Numbered from the stretch's first letter, positions 11,572-23,240 are shown. The stretch is 64,000 bases of DNA from Ipomoea triloba (GCF_003576645.1 NC_044918.1:30033888-30097887); one strand, 5' to 3'. Notes: generated from the sequence alone by a model not told the origin. Program-made: numbers and translations.

Positions 11572-11643
11572 CGCCGTCTGTGGGGATCGAACCCACGACC
11601 ACGTGGTTAAAAGCCACGCGCTCTACCACTGAGCTAAGACGGC
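11572..11643 (-). tRNA. tRNA-Lys (anticodon UUU)
   Basis: The - strand reads as a complete 72-nt cloverleaf: acceptor stem GCCGTCT paired with AGACGGC plus discriminator G, D-arm TTAGCTCAGTGGTAGAGC (box A), anticodon stem CGTGG/CCACG with loop CTTTTAA (anticodon TTT), and T-arm with GGTTCGATCC (box B). There is no intron and no encoded CCA, as expected of a nuclear plant gene. A TTTT Pol III terminator lies a few bases beyond the 3' end. All stems pair without mismatch in the parts I checked, so it is probably functional. Confidence 0.96.
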
Positions 11644-11895
11644 TAATTAATTTATAATTTCATAAATGGACCTAAATCAAATAACTAAGATGAATTGATT
11701 GTAAAAATTTCATATCAATTCAATTTTAATTGCAATTACATAGAACATGTATATTAACACAAGATTGAAATTCAATTTCAATTGAAAATAATTGAATGTA
11801 AAGACTTCAAATTAGTTCAATGTTGACTTCAATTGACAATTATAGATTGTGTATATCTCAATTCAATTTAATATTGTTGTAAAATATATTTTGTA

Positions 11896-12829
11896 GAGCA
11901 AATTGCCATTTTGGTCCACTAGGGTTCCTGTTAATTGCAGTCCACGACTTTCAAAACTGTTAATTACATACCATGACTATTCAATTTTTATCAATTTTGG
12001 TCGCTCCGGCCAAATTGCCAGCCAAATGTCGCCGAAAGTTAAAATAATGACGATATTTTAGTCATTTCACTCCTATTTCTTCTTCTCCGGAGAACTCTTC
12101 TTCTTCTCCGGCGAATTCTTCTTCTTCTCCGACGAATTCTTCTTCTTTTTCGGCCAAACGATACAAATCTTTTTTCTTCTCGTAGTATTTTAGGCCGGCG
12201 TAATTGAAAACTTGGAGCGATATGATTAAGAAAGCTATTGGCCATTGAAAACTTGCAGAACTGTTTTACCCATATTCCACTCCACATCAGAAGATGAAGT
12301 TGGGCTTTCTAGGCAAGGCTATACACTGCCTATTTTGCTTCTTTATAACCACGTTCCCATAGAACATAAGGGAAGTCACTGCAATCTTGGGTGCAGCAAC
12401 GGAGATTCGGAAAAGTTGGAGAAATGTAAACAAAATGCGCCGCCATTGTTTCTTCCCTCGGAAGCTCTCCTCGTCTCGTTCGAAAACAAAACCTTGAAGG
12501 CGTGAAAGCTTCTCCTCGATCTCGCTTTGGTCCTCCTCCGAAGTCGAAGAAATGCAAACAGAATGTGCCTAGGTTTGTGTCGCTTGACGAAGAAGAAGAA
12601 GAATTCGCCGGAGAAGAAGAATAGTTCGCCAGAGAAGAAGAAATAGGAGTGAAATGATTAAAATATCCTCATTATTTTAACTTCCGGCGACATTTGGCCG
12701 GCAATTTGGCCGGAGTGACCAAAATTGATAAAAATTGAATAGTCATGGTATGCAATTAACAGTTTTGAAAGTCGTGGACTGCAATTAACAGGACCCCTAT
12801 AGTCAGTGGACCAAAATGACAATTTGCTC
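11896..12829. mobile_element. Mutator-like (MULE) non-autonomous element with perfect 9-bp duplication
   Basis: Terminal inverted repeats of roughly 200 bp start GAGCAAATTGCCATTTTGG and run inward through matching CTTCTTCTCCGG blocks. TATTTTGTA occurs on both sides (11887-11895 and 12830-12838); a 9-bp duplication plus long TIRs is diagnostic of Mutator-like elements. The 400-bp interior (about 12150-12600) contains GAAGAAGAA-rich tracts and a pair of similar KCKQN-encoding stretches, suggesting captured sequence, but I do not recognise a parent gene. The same TIR family recurs in the intron element at 32942-33867. Confidence 0.9.
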
Positions 12830-13031
12830 TATTTTGTATTATGGTAGACCATTATCCATGTTTAGCCTATTAATGAAATGGTAGTTCTTACGTATCTTGT
12901 TCTTGGCATACAATTGTGGTAGAATCATCTTGGAAGATTGAACTAAAGAAGGTCAACTTTTAACATGTTATCACTTATTAGCACGACTCACCATCATAAT
13001 CTTCGGCGAACTGTTAGTTTGGTTGTGCTTT

Positions 13032-13700
13032 TGATAGATCTTAACACTATACTATGCTTACTTCCTAGGAGGGTCACCTATCTTGTAACTTATGTATGTT
13101 AAGCACACTTAATCACAAAGTTCTTTGCCTATCTGGTTGTCATATTCTATTTAAAACTAATTGGTGATAAGTAGGTGAACATTAATTATTTAACCACATC
13201 CCTCCATGGTAAGTCACATCGCCACATCGCCACATCTTGAATCAAGTAGGGGTTGAACTCAACCAACGCCCAACAATCCCACTCCCAACACCTGCCGCAA
13301 CCTTTGGACACCAAGCCTAGTTGAACAGCATGCCTGACTCGGTTCTTAGCCTCCGCGCCCACTATTCCCCTCCCAAGCCCGACCTACACCCACATCCCAT
13401 CCAGGATTGGACTCGGCTTTTGCTTCGCCATCGATTCGAATCCGTGACCTCGGCTATGATACCAATTGATGAATCTCAACTGCACTACGCTTACTTCCTA
13501 GGGGGTCACCTATCTTGTGACTAATATAAGTTAAGCACGTTTAACCACATTGTTTTTTGGCTATATGGTTGCCATATCTTACTTAAAAGTTAAAATCAAT
13601 TGGTGAGAAGTAGGTGAACATTAAAATTTAACCACATCCTTTCATGGTAAGCCACAACACCACGTCTCGATTCTCTAACAGGGGTTGAACTCGACCAACA
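13032..13700 (-). mobile_element. Cassandra-type TRIM (LTRs derived from 5S rRNA)
   Basis: Two similar repeats, 13467-13700 (5' LTR on the - strand) and 13032-13275 (3' LTR), flank about 190 bp. On the - strand each starts TGTTGG and ends ATCA. TTGGTATCATAGCC follows the 5' LTR, one mismatch from the Met-tRNA primer-binding site. Near its 3' end each LTR resembles 5S rRNA: GTTAAACGTGCTT against GTTAAGCGTGCTT, and GATAGGTGACC followed by CTAGGAAGT against GATGGGTGACC followed by CTGGGAAGT. LTR length, tiny interior, primer site and 5S content fit Cassandra. No clear 5-bp target duplication was seen, so ends are approximate. Confidence 0.85.
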
Positions 13701-13998
13701 ATGACTTTTAAATCATTGTCACATTTGATCTCTCCAGCCTAAATTCTGGTCACTAGTGAGTCAGTGACTTATTTTAAAGAAACATATCATTTTCCATTAC
13801 TTTTTTCTTAAATTTCTCGAGGAGAATATCGAAAATGATAATTTTATCCTTCAAGATAAGTTACTTGTCTGAATGTGATAAAAATTAGATTGAAAGACTA
13901 AATATGGCAAGAATTTAAATGTCATGGGATCAAATATAAAAAAATAATAATAATAATCGAGACTAAATGTGTAAGTTGTTTTATAATCGTAGGACCAA
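13701..13998. other. intergenic DNA without recognised feature
   Basis: AT-rich sequence between the TRIM and the retrocopy. I see no gene or repeat boundary. Confidence 0.5.
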
Positions 13999-14016
13999 AC
14001 AAACGTGAAAAATAAA

Positions 14017-14697
14017 CCCTAATGCTGCCTCCCTTTTCTCTCTAAAACTAAACGCCTTTCTCTGTTGCTCAACTTCGGCTTCCACCGCCGGCCTCCGGCT
14101 GGAGCTCTAATGGAGCTTTGAGCCGGCGGTTTTGGTTACCTTCTACGTTTGCTCTCGCTCTTCTTCCGCCCTGACCACCGTCGTAGCTCCATTCGCCTCC
14201 GACCACCGCCACAGATCTTCTTCTTCCGTTTTCTCTCCCTTTGAATAAAATAATAGTAGGTAGGTATTGGGGTTTGTGTTGGTAGTCTTGAACTCCCAAC
14301 CCTACTTTGACTTTACCCACTTTTTATTTTCTCTATTATTGTGTTTTCCTCTCGTTACTTTCACGAGCATTTTTCCTCTGGTTACTTTCACGAGCTTTTT
14401 TCATTTTCATTAGCATAAATTGTTTAGTTTGGTTTCAGCAAGTGTTGATCTTATCCTGGGCAAGCGAAAAAGAATGATGACGAAGACCCAGATCTTTGAT
14501 GAAGCTTCAAGCTCCTTGAAGGAACATAGCTTCATAGTTATGAAACAGTCTGCGATTCAAGTTTTCTATAGCATAATTAGAAAAATTATTTCTATGTCTG
14601 ACTGTAAGGAATGGTTTACCATTTCATTGATCATTGATGTAAACGTTTTATGTTATGAATTAATGGAATAGTTACGTTTACCTTTCAAAAAAAAAAA
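14017..14697 (+). pseudogene. polyadenylated retrocopy (processed pseudogene) of an unidentified transcript
   Basis: The insert begins CCCTAATGCTGCC and ends CTTTC followed by a run of A. It is flanked by the 18-bp direct repeat ACAAACGTGAAAAATAAA at 13999-14016 and 14698-14715. Poly-A plus a long direct repeat is the signature of LINE-mediated retroposition. The 5' part is CT-rich and GC-richer, like a plant 5' UTR. A frame at 14420-14671 reads ..LGKRKRMMTKTQIFDEASS.. but I do not recognise it, and the source could be non-coding. There is no large intact reading frame. Confidence 0.75.
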
Positions 14698-14812
14698 ACA
14701 AACGTGAAAAATAAAAATATCTATTAAAAATATTCGTTGGAATAGCTACGTTTACCTTTCAAAAAAAAAAAAACAAACGTGAAAAATAAAAATATCTATT
14801 AAAAATAATCCC
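14665..14812 (+). repeat. 74-bp tandem duplication spanning the retrocopy 3' junction
   Basis: The unit beginning GGAATAG at 14665 is repeated from 14739. It contains the end of the retrocopy, its poly-A and the downstream target duplication, so it arose after the insertion. The copies differ at a few bases (GTTACG against GCTACG). Confidence 0.85.
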
Positions 14813-15401
14813 AACAACGAATATACTTATTCTATAAAATTCTATTCTGTCTTTTGTCTAATCCTCGAATTAAATGTCACCTTAGGAAATGAAATTTTAA
14901 GGGAATTGAAGTGACCAAAAAACAAATCAACTACAAATTTTTTTTTAAAAATTACACATTACATTCTTAAGAACTAGATGAATATATAAATAAATAAATA
15001 AATAAAGGGGAGTTTATAAAATTTTAAAAATAATATTTGATTTTTTAACACATGGGAACCAAACATTCTAGAATAGTATGTTAAGAGAATTAGAAAAGAG
15101 TAATTAACTTTCTTAGTTTTAGATAATCAAAGAAAAGAAAATAAAAGATGAAGTGATTATGAACAAGTCAAAGTTGAAAAAGTAGCGCAATATCCAAACC
15201 CAAAAAACTTATATATCATACACGAACGTGGCATTAATTTAACCGCCAAATATCTATCATTTCATCCGATTTATCAATTTATTATCTACAAATCAAGCCA
15301 CAATCACAAATCGCCCTTTTTATCTATCTATTGTACTAATAATTCCAGTCAAAGCTAGCTAGCTAGCTAGATGCCTAGATTAAACTAAATATACATACAC
15401 G

Positions 15402-15434
<33 letters not shown>

Positions 15435-15571
15435 GAAAAATTTATATTTTACTATTAAAATCACTCCTTAATGTTTGCTCTCCACTGTGGAATTTATAGA
15501 GATATTGGACTTGACTCGAGTAACTCAACAAGACAATCTCAAGAGAACTTTATTATTCATCTTTAATTCCA

Positions 15572-15610
<39 letters not shown>
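14813..15610. other. AT-rich intergenic DNA with microsatellites
   Basis: No gene is seen. It contains a (CTAG)n run near 15352-15371, (TTA)n at 15404-15434 and (TA)n at about 15573-15604. The last abuts the next TIR element. Confidence 0.6.
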
Positions 15611-15611
<1 letters not shown>

Positions 15612-16198
15612 GGGTAGGGTTCCAGTGAGACCACTTGCTTAAGTAAGATCGTGAGATCACATCTTGTGCATCCATTGATCATTATTTAATGGTCATGATT
15701 GATTATCAAATGTAGGATAAAATGTATTTAAAGGAGAAAGGGTAAATTAGTAATGTAGGCAAAATAATCTTTATATGGTTTGAAATGTAATTAATATATC
15801 CCCCATATATAAATAAGATACACACGTAAAACAAAGAGGATATATGATATTCAAATCAATTATTGTATGGTTTGTTATATATGTTTTTTAGGTTTTGTTT
15901 TGCTGGGTGGAAAGAGTGAATGATTGATGGAGGTGAGTGCATTCAGGTGATTATTGATTGCAAACGATTAGTAATTATTAGTAATTTTTTTTTTGAGTAC
16001 TACTGACTCTGTTACAATGTAGTATCTGTTCACAAGGCTCGAACCTACTTCCATTATCCATGTGGGAGTGTTAATCGGGACACCGGATGCCACTTGATCA
16101 CAAGGTCTTTGGCGCAAACGATTAGTAATAAGTGGTTAAGAAGTATAAACTAACGTAGCAGTTATAGTGTTTGCGTTAGGTGTGTGCAAAATGGTGTA

Positions 16199-17230
16199 TG
16201 AACACAAATGGTGTATGAAAAAAAATTGTGAAGCATGTGCAAACTAGTGCCTAAGCACATGGGGAAAATATTGGGGTGTAAGGGATGTAAGTATTGCACA
16301 AGTTGGACACAAGTTATGGTGTGTGCTAGCAGGTACATATATACGCAGGAGAGTAAATAAATTAAATAAATACCGCCCGTTTGAAATAAGTCCTAATTTT
16401 TGCTCCACCTATAATTTAATAATGTTTACCATGTATGATTTCTTGATTCCATTGTTGAAAATGATCAAACCAAAATCCAATTCAACTAATGTCAAAAGTT
16501 AAAATCGGTTCCCAAATGGAAAGTAGTGCCTAACCACATGGGGGGAATTTTGGGGTGTAAGTGATGTTAGTATTGCAAAAGTTCGACGGTGGTTATGGTG
16601 TATGTGCAAGAAAGAGTTAGGTGTTTGCAAGCAGGTACATATATATATGTAGGAGAGTAAAAAAAAAAAAAAAGGTACGGTATGTACATTTGGTCGTGAA
16701 AAAAGTGTGCAAATGAGTGAGTAGTTGGACAGGGGTGTTTGCACAAAGATGACACGTGTTGTGCAAACTGGGATATGAATAGGAGTGTAATAAATATGAG
16801 TAGTTAGGTGTGTGCATATGTTAGGAAAATCGTGTGCAAACTGATGATGGGATAAAAAGGTGGGTATTGATGTAAACAAAGCGAGTGATTAGCAGGTATG
16901 GGGGGCATTTGCACTAAGTGGAAACGGTGTGTGCATTTGGTTAGTTTTCCCGCTTGAATGCACATAATTGTAAAAATCATTTCACAAATTCCCTATTATT
17001 TGCTAGTTTGTGTAGCTTATTCTCCATGCTGTGTGGATTGAGAAATTTGAGTTGGGATGCAGTATGTATTTGTTGTTAGTAGTATTATAATTTTTTATTG
17101 GATGTTAAATATTTCACTATCGTATGGTATGTGTGTGTGCATTCGTGTGGGATTGTGTGCATTCATGGGTGGCAGTGTGCACCCGTGAGAGGAAGTGTGC
17201 ACCAGTAGGAAGAAGGATGCACGTATGGTG
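16199..17230 (+). repeat. degenerate GTGTGCA-rich repeats
   Basis: The word GTGTGCA/TGTGCAAA recurs many times. One 150-bp block (16226-16366) is repeated with divergence at 16507-16660, sharing AGTGCCTAA..CACATGGGG, TTGGGGTGTAAG and GCAGGTACATATATA. No coding sense is seen in either strand. It behaves like subterminal repeats of the enclosing element. Confidence 0.6.
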
Positions 17231-17491
17231 AAAACGTGGAGGAATTTTGGATATGTGTGATGAAAAAGAAAAGTAAAAACGACATGAACAGGGATTAGGA
17301 AAAAAAAAAGTGTATGGGATAAGCAGTGTGTTTGTCGTTACCCCTTCTTCAATGATGTGTGCATTTCTTAAAATATAAAACGATTTTAATTCGTTTTGTA
17401 TTATCTTGCAGGTGTTACGAAATGTAACAATGACCACGAAACATGTGACATAGATATCCCCCCTAGAAATACAAAATACTGGATTACAGGA

Positions 17492-17670
17492 TGTGATGAA
17501 AAATTGAAACCAGTAGTGGGACAACTCTTCCAAACTCTTGAAGATGGCGTAGAATTTTATCCAAACTCTTGAAGATGGCGTAGAATTTTATCAAAATTAT
17601 GCAGCTGTTGCCGGATTCGATGTGCGGCGTAGCACTGATAGTAAGGTTATGTGGTGGGTGCATCTTATCG
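17492..17670 (+). pseudogene. FAR1/FHY3-like DNA-binding domain fragment
   Basis: One frame reads KPVVGQLFQTLEDGVEFY and, after a shift, QNYAAVAGFDVRRSTDSK. This matches the start of the FAR1 DNA-binding domain used by MULE transposases and FHY3/FAR1 proteins (family knowledge). A 31-bp direct duplication (17530-17560 and 17561-17591) breaks the frame. Nothing downstream encodes the transposase core, so this is a fossil. Confidence 0.7.
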
Positions 17671-18101
17671 CGAAAGCATGTGCAAACAGAATGCGAACTG
17701 CTCTACAAGGAAAAAAAAAAGTAAAATATTAAAGATAGAATAAGATGGGAGCAAATCAATCTAGGCAAACTATTGGGAAAATAATAGTGATCAAGTGTAT
17801 ACATGTTTGTCAAGAACACTGTGCAATGGAAATGGAACCGTGTGCAACCATATGACAGCAATTGTTGAAAAAATCAATCCAAGTGCGGATAATAGTATAA
17901 ATCATCCGTACTCAAATAGTACACGTGCTACAATAATGATTGATAAATCTTCCATACTCAAAAAAATAATGAAAAAAAAAAGGACAACCACCGTAAAAAA
18001 CACCAACAACAAATTAACAAATCTAACATGAACAAACAAATCAATTGCATGTAACTGAGTTCATTGGATTAACACTTGATTTTACTTATGACATATTATT
18101 A

Positions 18102-18138
<37 letters not shown>

Positions 18139-19283
18139 AATTCTCATACCTAAATAAACCTAATCTAGTTACCAACCAAACGAGCCATCTGCCTAGTGTA
18201 AATGTGATTGTGTAGACCATTTTAGCTTATTAAGGATAATTGCAGTCATATTACTCATGCTAGTGGCCATCTCAACTCATGAAACCTACCAAAGCTGTGA
18301 TTTCATAAACTTGTGCAGCATGCATGGCAAGGGGTACCTAAACCGTGTAGCAGAAATTAAGACTGGTACATAGTAGTTTCATGTGAAAAAGAAAACAGCA
18401 TATATAAGGAAGTATATGTTCTGAAGCATTGCAGCCCCGGCCCGCTCCAATGGTTCCTTTTTTAGTAGATTCCGAATCCACCAACAAGCATGCTTAACTA
18501 CTAAAAAAACAAGAAATAAACGGCAACAAAAACAACAAATATGTACTTCCATTCTTGCATGAATTTATATTTGATTTTGGGAGGTGTATATATAGCGTAA
18601 ACGGTAAAACATACCAATATGAATGCACACGCTACAAACACAAATGCACACACATTCTAACCAAAAAACTGAAAAAAAGAAAAAAAAACATACATTAAAA
18701 AAGAGGCCACTGGTGAGGGAATCCTAGAACAAGAAAACACCATTATCGGCTTTCACCGTGAAACATAAACCACCCAACCTCCATTACATGAAAAAAACCC
18801 TTAATTCACATACCTAAATAAACCTAATCTAATGAGATAATTAACTTTGTTACACAAACACAAACAACCGCTAACAAAAACAACAAGTATCTACTTCCAT
18901 TCTTGCATTTATATTTGATTTTGGGAGGTAAAATATGCTACAAAAATGACAGACCAAACATCTTGTTCTGTGACTGAGACTTTAAGTATCTGGCAAAAAA
19001 AAATGCTGTCGCCATTTGTACACATTAATCAGCTGTCAAAGCCAATATGAATACACACGCTACAAACACAAACGCACACACATTCTAACCCAAAAAAACC
19101 CAAAAAAAAAAACAAAAAAAAACAGACATTAAAAAAAGAACGGCGAAATTCTTAAAAAACCCTACCCACGAACAACAACGGCGAAATTCTTCAAACAAAA
19201 TAAAAAAAAATACCTTCAACTGTGCGAAAAAACGAACGATCTCACGATCTTACCTAAGCAAGTGATCTCATATGATCCTAACT

Positions 19284-20431
19284 CTCTCTCTCTATATATA
19301 TTATTATATAAGATATAAAAGAATTCTATGAAAGCATGAAGTCTCTAAATAATGAAGAAGTTTACAGTAATAAGAATTCTTTAGTAATATATGTTCATAT
19401 TTATTTATTAACAACACATTTTCTTAGAAATTATTACATCATATTCCTGTCTCGTTAAAAGCTCACTAAAAACATCTCGTGAAAAAAAAAAATTAGTTGA
19501 GGAAAAAAATATATGATGTATATATTCATGTATTGCACTAGTTGGCTTGTTAAAAAATCTTTAATTAAGAAAATCATATCAAAATCTCAAAAAAAAAAAA
19601 GAAAAAAAAAGAGGCACATTTATTGTCCTTCAAAACTCAATTTTCAAGATTGCTAGTTTCAAAAATGTCTTTCTCCCTAGATAAAGATAATCTTTAAGCA
19701 TACACATTCCAATATAAGTAGTAATAATTAAACATGTTAGACAAAAGTACATATGTATGAAGACATTTTGTGACAAATTTTCTAGATTGTCACAATAGTG
19801 AACTTTTTGTATAATATTTTGGTCACTATTCTAGAACTCATGTGAGTAGAAGAATTTTGGTACTATATGTGTTGTCAATTTCTTTTAACATACCTACGTA
19901 CTTCTCATTTATGAACCATAAGCCTCATTGTCCTCATCGGAGAAACACTATATCTTGCTAGCAAGTTCACCGCATATATAATATCAAACTTGATGCAATT
20001 TACCTAGCTAGGAGAAACAATATATCTTGCCAACATTTTTTTTAGTTAAACCTGTTACGTAGGGATTTCCAAGTGTGATTTATCTAAACTTGTTTACTTC
20101 AAGCAAGCAAACAAACATGATGTATGTGAATCATCTTTGATCTCTTTATCAAATATCATTTAAAACAACCATACACACCATCAAGGATATGCCATGATAT
20201 TAGCGGAAGGGATGGTCGGGTGGGTGAAGTATGATTCTCGTACTTAGATGGTCACATATTTGATACTTACCAACGTTTTTTCAGTCGATCCCATTACACT
20301 TGTTTGCTTGCATGAAATGTTGATAGAGTCTGAAGAGATCCTTCACTATCTAACTATCCAAAGTCATGGTTATGGATATAATGACTTTAGTATGTAAAAA
20401 TTGGAATATGAAAGTATTGTACTTAAAGTAT
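19284..20431. other. AT-rich intergenic DNA, no gene seen
   Basis: Scattered short repeats only (for example AGGAGAAACAATATATCTTGC near 19940 and again near 20010). No coding or RNA signal. Confidence 0.5.
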
Positions 20432-21038
20432 GGAAAAAGGGTCAAATTCCCCCCTCCCAAAGTTAAAAGGATAGCACAACAAATGAGCCCCTAAGTGATT
20501 TTTTTTTTCAAACCCCCTAAACAGACAAAAATATTCAATTGAGTTCTAATTCAATTTGTTTAGCAAGTTAATGCTTATCGGGTTAACACGTGTCTCTTTT
20601 TTTAATTTTTGTTTTTTAATTTTTTTGTTTTTTACTTCTACTTCTATTTTTTTTTTTAATTTTTGAGTTTTTAAAATTAATATAGCTATCGGATATCTCC
20701 TTTCATAGACAACCACAATTGTCTAAAAATGACAATCATGATTGTGTTCTAAATCTAGACCTAAAAGATGATTCCAAATCTGGACCATCTGGAATGAAGG
20801 TGAGATAACCATGGTCGTCACCCTCGTTTCAAAGGGAGATGAGGGTATGAAAAAAAAAAGTAAAAAAAAAGATATGTGTTAATCCAAGAAGCATTAACCT
20901 ATTAAACAAGTTGAATTAGAACTCAATTGAATATTTTTGTTGATTTTGACAATTTAAATGTAACGTTTTTTTAATAACTTAAGAGACTTAATTATACTAT
21001 TTATTTGATTTATATGATAAATTTGTACCTTTTTCCCC
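20432..21038. mobile_element. non-autonomous TIR element, probably Mutator-like
   Basis: Long imperfect inverted repeats: the left arm (about 20432-20600) contains AATATTCAATTGAGTTCTAA, and the right arm (about 20870-21038) contains its complement (TTAGAACTCAATTGAATATT). The outer ends are GGAAAAAGGGTCAAATT and, inverted, GGGGAAAAAGGTACAAATT. Flanks TTAAAGTAT and TTAAGTATT look like a 9-bp duplication with an indel. No protein is encoded. Confidence 0.7.
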
Positions 21039-21429
21039 TTAAGTATTAAAATACCTAAATATGACACCAGTAATCAACACCCTTAAATCTCAAGATAAAA
21101 GTATAGAAATGTGTTTTAGCAAATTACAAGACTGCTAACAAAATTCTTTCATTGCCATTTGGCTGTAAAGACATGCATACATGAAGACAATAAATAAGAG
21201 TAGAAATAGGCCCACGTACATACACATCAACCAATTGAATATTGTTAAAAATAACCAATTGAATAATGCTTCCACTCATCCACTACATCAAAAACATGTA
21301 TTTCAATTCGAACTAATGTTGTGTTATTTATTATAAAATTATGTTATACACTTTTGAGCGAAAAAATCAAATACTTACAATACAGGGGAATTATAGATAA
21401 AAATCTATCAAAACTTACTATATACAATA

Positions 21430-22976
21430 TCTACTATACTAATAAGAGCCAAAGAGAGTTAGACCTAAAATGGGTAGAAAAAATGGCGGTCAAATTATTT
21501 AATCAAATGGATGGTTCAGATGAATTATTTAATCAAATAGATGGTTAAGATAATTCAGATTAATATTATTAATAGAGATTACCTAATTTAACCTTACTTT
21601 TATGATTATCCGTTAAGTTTTCCGTTAAATATTCTCTTCTCCGTTAATATTCCGTTAAACTTTTAACTTACCCATTAATTTCTATAAGAAAGGTCTTAGG
21701 TTCGAACCTCATCTCAATCAAATTTGACATAATTAAGTTCCTCACTCTATTTTACTCTTATTAAATTAAATAAATTAGTAGCTAAAAATGATACATATGT
21801 ATTTCTTTAATTTAGAATTATGTGTCTACAATACCTTTATTTGAAAAAATTATTCATTATCAAAATATTAAATTAAATAATAGAAATAATTTCATTAGTT
21901 ATATTATCTTTATTTTCTCTCATGCAAAGATTCTTTACATTCAAATTTATCAATTGATATTCATTACATTGTCCATTATCTTACTTTTATAATATATTGT
22001 AATTAAATATCAAAGTTATAGTACAAAATAATATTATATATTTATTTACCAAGTATTTTATTAATATTATGAAAAAAATTTAAAATAATTTGAAGCTAAT
22101 TATATTAACTACTTGGGGATTGGTTGACAAATAGTACTCAAATAATAACCCAACAAATTGAAGTGGAATCACTCTATTTTACTCTTATTGAATTAAATAA
22201 ATTAGTAGTTACACCAAAAATTGATACATATGTATTTCTTTAATACCATGAAAAAAATAAAAAAAGAATAGTTTGAAACCAATCATATTAATTACTTGGG
22301 GGATTTGTTGACCATGAAAGTACTCAAATAACCCATTACCCAGCAAATTGAAACGAGAAACTACCTTTTAATATCTTTGGAATACATAATATTTTAAAAT
22401 TTCAAATTTTTATTAATTTATTTAATCTTTTTTCTTAAACTAGGGATTTTTTTTTATCCACAATAACTCATTCAACAATAATGGTTGAACCAAATGAACC
22501 CCAAGCAGAACACCTAAAGGAAAGTCCATAACTCCTATATCATAATCTCATTGCATAACGTTATCATCTATGCTACCAACAATATCCGAATTGCAAATAA
22601 CACACTACCAACAAAAAGGAAGAGAACAAATAGTAAAGATGAGACAATGACAATGTTACTCAAAAGAGAATTAAGAACCACTTAGAAAAATTCAAATTAA
22701 AAATAGTATTTATTTAGACTATCATTTTTAGACCAAATATTTAGACTATCGATTTTACAAGGTTGCAAACATTTATTTTAGTAATAATTATAATGAATTT
22801 TCTATATTATCTTGGATTCATATACTTTGAGTTAGATATTTAAATAAAAAAATTCGACATTCAATTACCATGTATAAACTTCTCCTATATAATCTTGCAA
22901 TGATATACTTTCAAATATTTATTTAAATATAAACATTGGGCATTAACCCATTCGCGCAATGCGCGTATAAAACTAG
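21430..22976 (+). mobile_element. non-autonomous Helitron
   Basis: The 5' end is TCTACTATACTAATAAGAGCC after an A (21429). The 3' end has the hairpin CGCGCAATGCGCG (22953-22965), a short AT spacer and terminal CTAG, followed by T (22977). TC start, hairpin about 10 nt before CTRR and insertion between A and T are the Helitron hallmarks. The 1.5-kb interior has an internal duplication (21737-21825 against 22168-22240, and AACTACTTGGGGATT near 22117 against 22290). No Rep/helicase is encoded. Confidence 0.9.
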
Positions 22977-23010
22977 TCATGCTTATAAAGATCACGTATT
23001 CAACATATAG

Positions 23011-23240
23011 TTAATTCCATTTTTTTTTTGTCTTAGATAGATTTATAGGTGTCATTTTATTTTTAATTATTTTTGTTATGAACATTCTTCGGTCCTAGTA
23101 TTATTGTTAAATGATCATTTTTTGTTTTCTCTCAACAAATCTATTTAAATGACACTAGACATGAAGGCATTTCAGTCTATTCAGTTTACTATCTTCTCAG
23201 TTCCTCTTTGTTATAATAAGTTAATTTTTTTTTTTTGGAT
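23011..23240 (+). repeat. diverged copy of an interspersed repeat also present inverted at 27540-27780
   Basis: Both share AACAAATCTATTTAAATGA, ATCATTTTTTGTT/GACCATTTTTTGTT and the following GGCATTTYRGTCTATTCA on opposite strands. The similarity is strong only in the middle. I cannot say whether these are two insertions or the ends of one large element. Confidence 0.5.

Larger units (their letters stand above)
15611..19283. mobile_element. 3.7-kb TIR element with a FAR1/MULE-like remnant
   Basis: The left end (AGGGT..., then CACTTGCTTAAGTAAGATC) and the inverted right end (CACTTGCTTAGGTAAGATC) form terminal inverted repeats of about 45 bp, both next to TA-rich DNA. Inside are direct repeats rich in GTGTGCA (16226-16366 against 16507-16660), a FAR1-like coding remnant (17492-17670), and a duplicated right arm (about 18105-18690 against 18785-19110, sharing ACTTCCATTCTTGCAT and ACACACGCTACAAACACAAA). 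A FAR1-type segment inside TIRs suggests a decayed Mutator-like element. Exact ends are uncertain by about 10 bp. Confidence 0.7.

Noticed and set aside
13321..13524. 67-codon frame
   Set aside because: It spans the primer-binding site and LTR of the Cassandra-type element and is not a gene.
14069..14671. Two 83-codon frames in the retrocopy
   Set aside because: Neither matches a family I recognise, and they lie on opposite strands of a polyadenylated insertion.
16499..16879. 126-codon and shorter - strand frames rich in His, Thr and Cys
   Set aside because: They read through the complement of the GTGTGCA repeats and a poly-T run; composition is driven by the repeats.
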